NCBI GenBank assembly: GCA_023386395.1 | Contig: JAEWJV010000415.1 | Coordinates: 1-6,190, forward strand | DNA from: Bacteroidota bacterium | GTDB taxonomy: Bacteria; Bacteroidota; Bacteroidia; Chitinophagales; Chitinophagaceae | DNA length: 6,190 bases | Direction of reading: 5' to 3' | Shown here: piece after piece, positions 4,776 to 6,190 of the stretch | Numbering within the stretch: the first letter of the stretch is position 1 | Layout: every line of letters begins with the position of its first letter | Position numbers and translations under genes: made by a program | The notes under the pieces: generated by a model | What the model was told of the DNA's origin: nothing | Database searches by the model: none | What the model saw: only the letters and a program-made list of their open reading frames with translations

Positions 4776-6190
<1,415 letters not shown>

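Overview
This window looks like chromosomal DNA from a Bacteroidota bacterium, most likely the Chitinophagaceae or close relatives. The reasons are the presence of DUF4290 (a family known essentially only from Bacteroidota), a LemA-TPM-TPM gene run of the type common in that phylum, exported proteins whose signal peptides end in Ala-Gln, no clear Shine-Dalgarno sites, and one promoter matching the TTG / TAnnTTTG pattern of this phylum. The assignment below phylum level is an inference from protein resemblance, not a search.

Layout from left to right. The window opens inside murB (plus strand, 5' end missing), which ends at 692. A short inverted repeat separates it from a convergent small basic ORF (708-893, minus). 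A perfect 16-bp hairpin at 921-955 then marks the 3' end of a DUF4290 gene (981-1712, minus), whose C-terminal tail carries a 12-residue Asn/Arg/Gly tandem repeat and which has a good Bacteroidota-type promoter at 1734-1764. Next, all on the minus strand and transcribed in the order lemA (3390-4001), soluble TPM protein (2919-3380), exported Gly-rich TPM protein (1884-2672), is a LemA/TPM cassette. The first two genes are 9 bp apart; the third follows a 246-bp gap that contains a degenerate GCAAAG-type repeat right in front of its start codon. A lone exported bicupin-like protein (4122-4775, minus) follows. A 232-bp divergent intergenic region leads to eno (enolase, plus strand from 5008), which runs off the right edge about 35-40 residues before its expected end.

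Functionally the window mixes housekeeping genes (murB for peptidoglycan precursors, eno for glycolysis) with poorly characterised envelope proteins. LemA (membrane anchored) and the two TPM-domain proteins (one cytosolic, one exported and tail-anchored) probably work together at the cell envelope. The cupin-like protein is exported but has lost part of the usual metal site. No mobile element, CRISPR array, tRNA, rRNA or defence system was seen. There is no clear sign of a new multi-gene system; the points most worth following up are the degenerate bicupin, the repeat-tailed DUF4290 protein, the LemA/TPM cassette and the small basic ORF between two hairpins.
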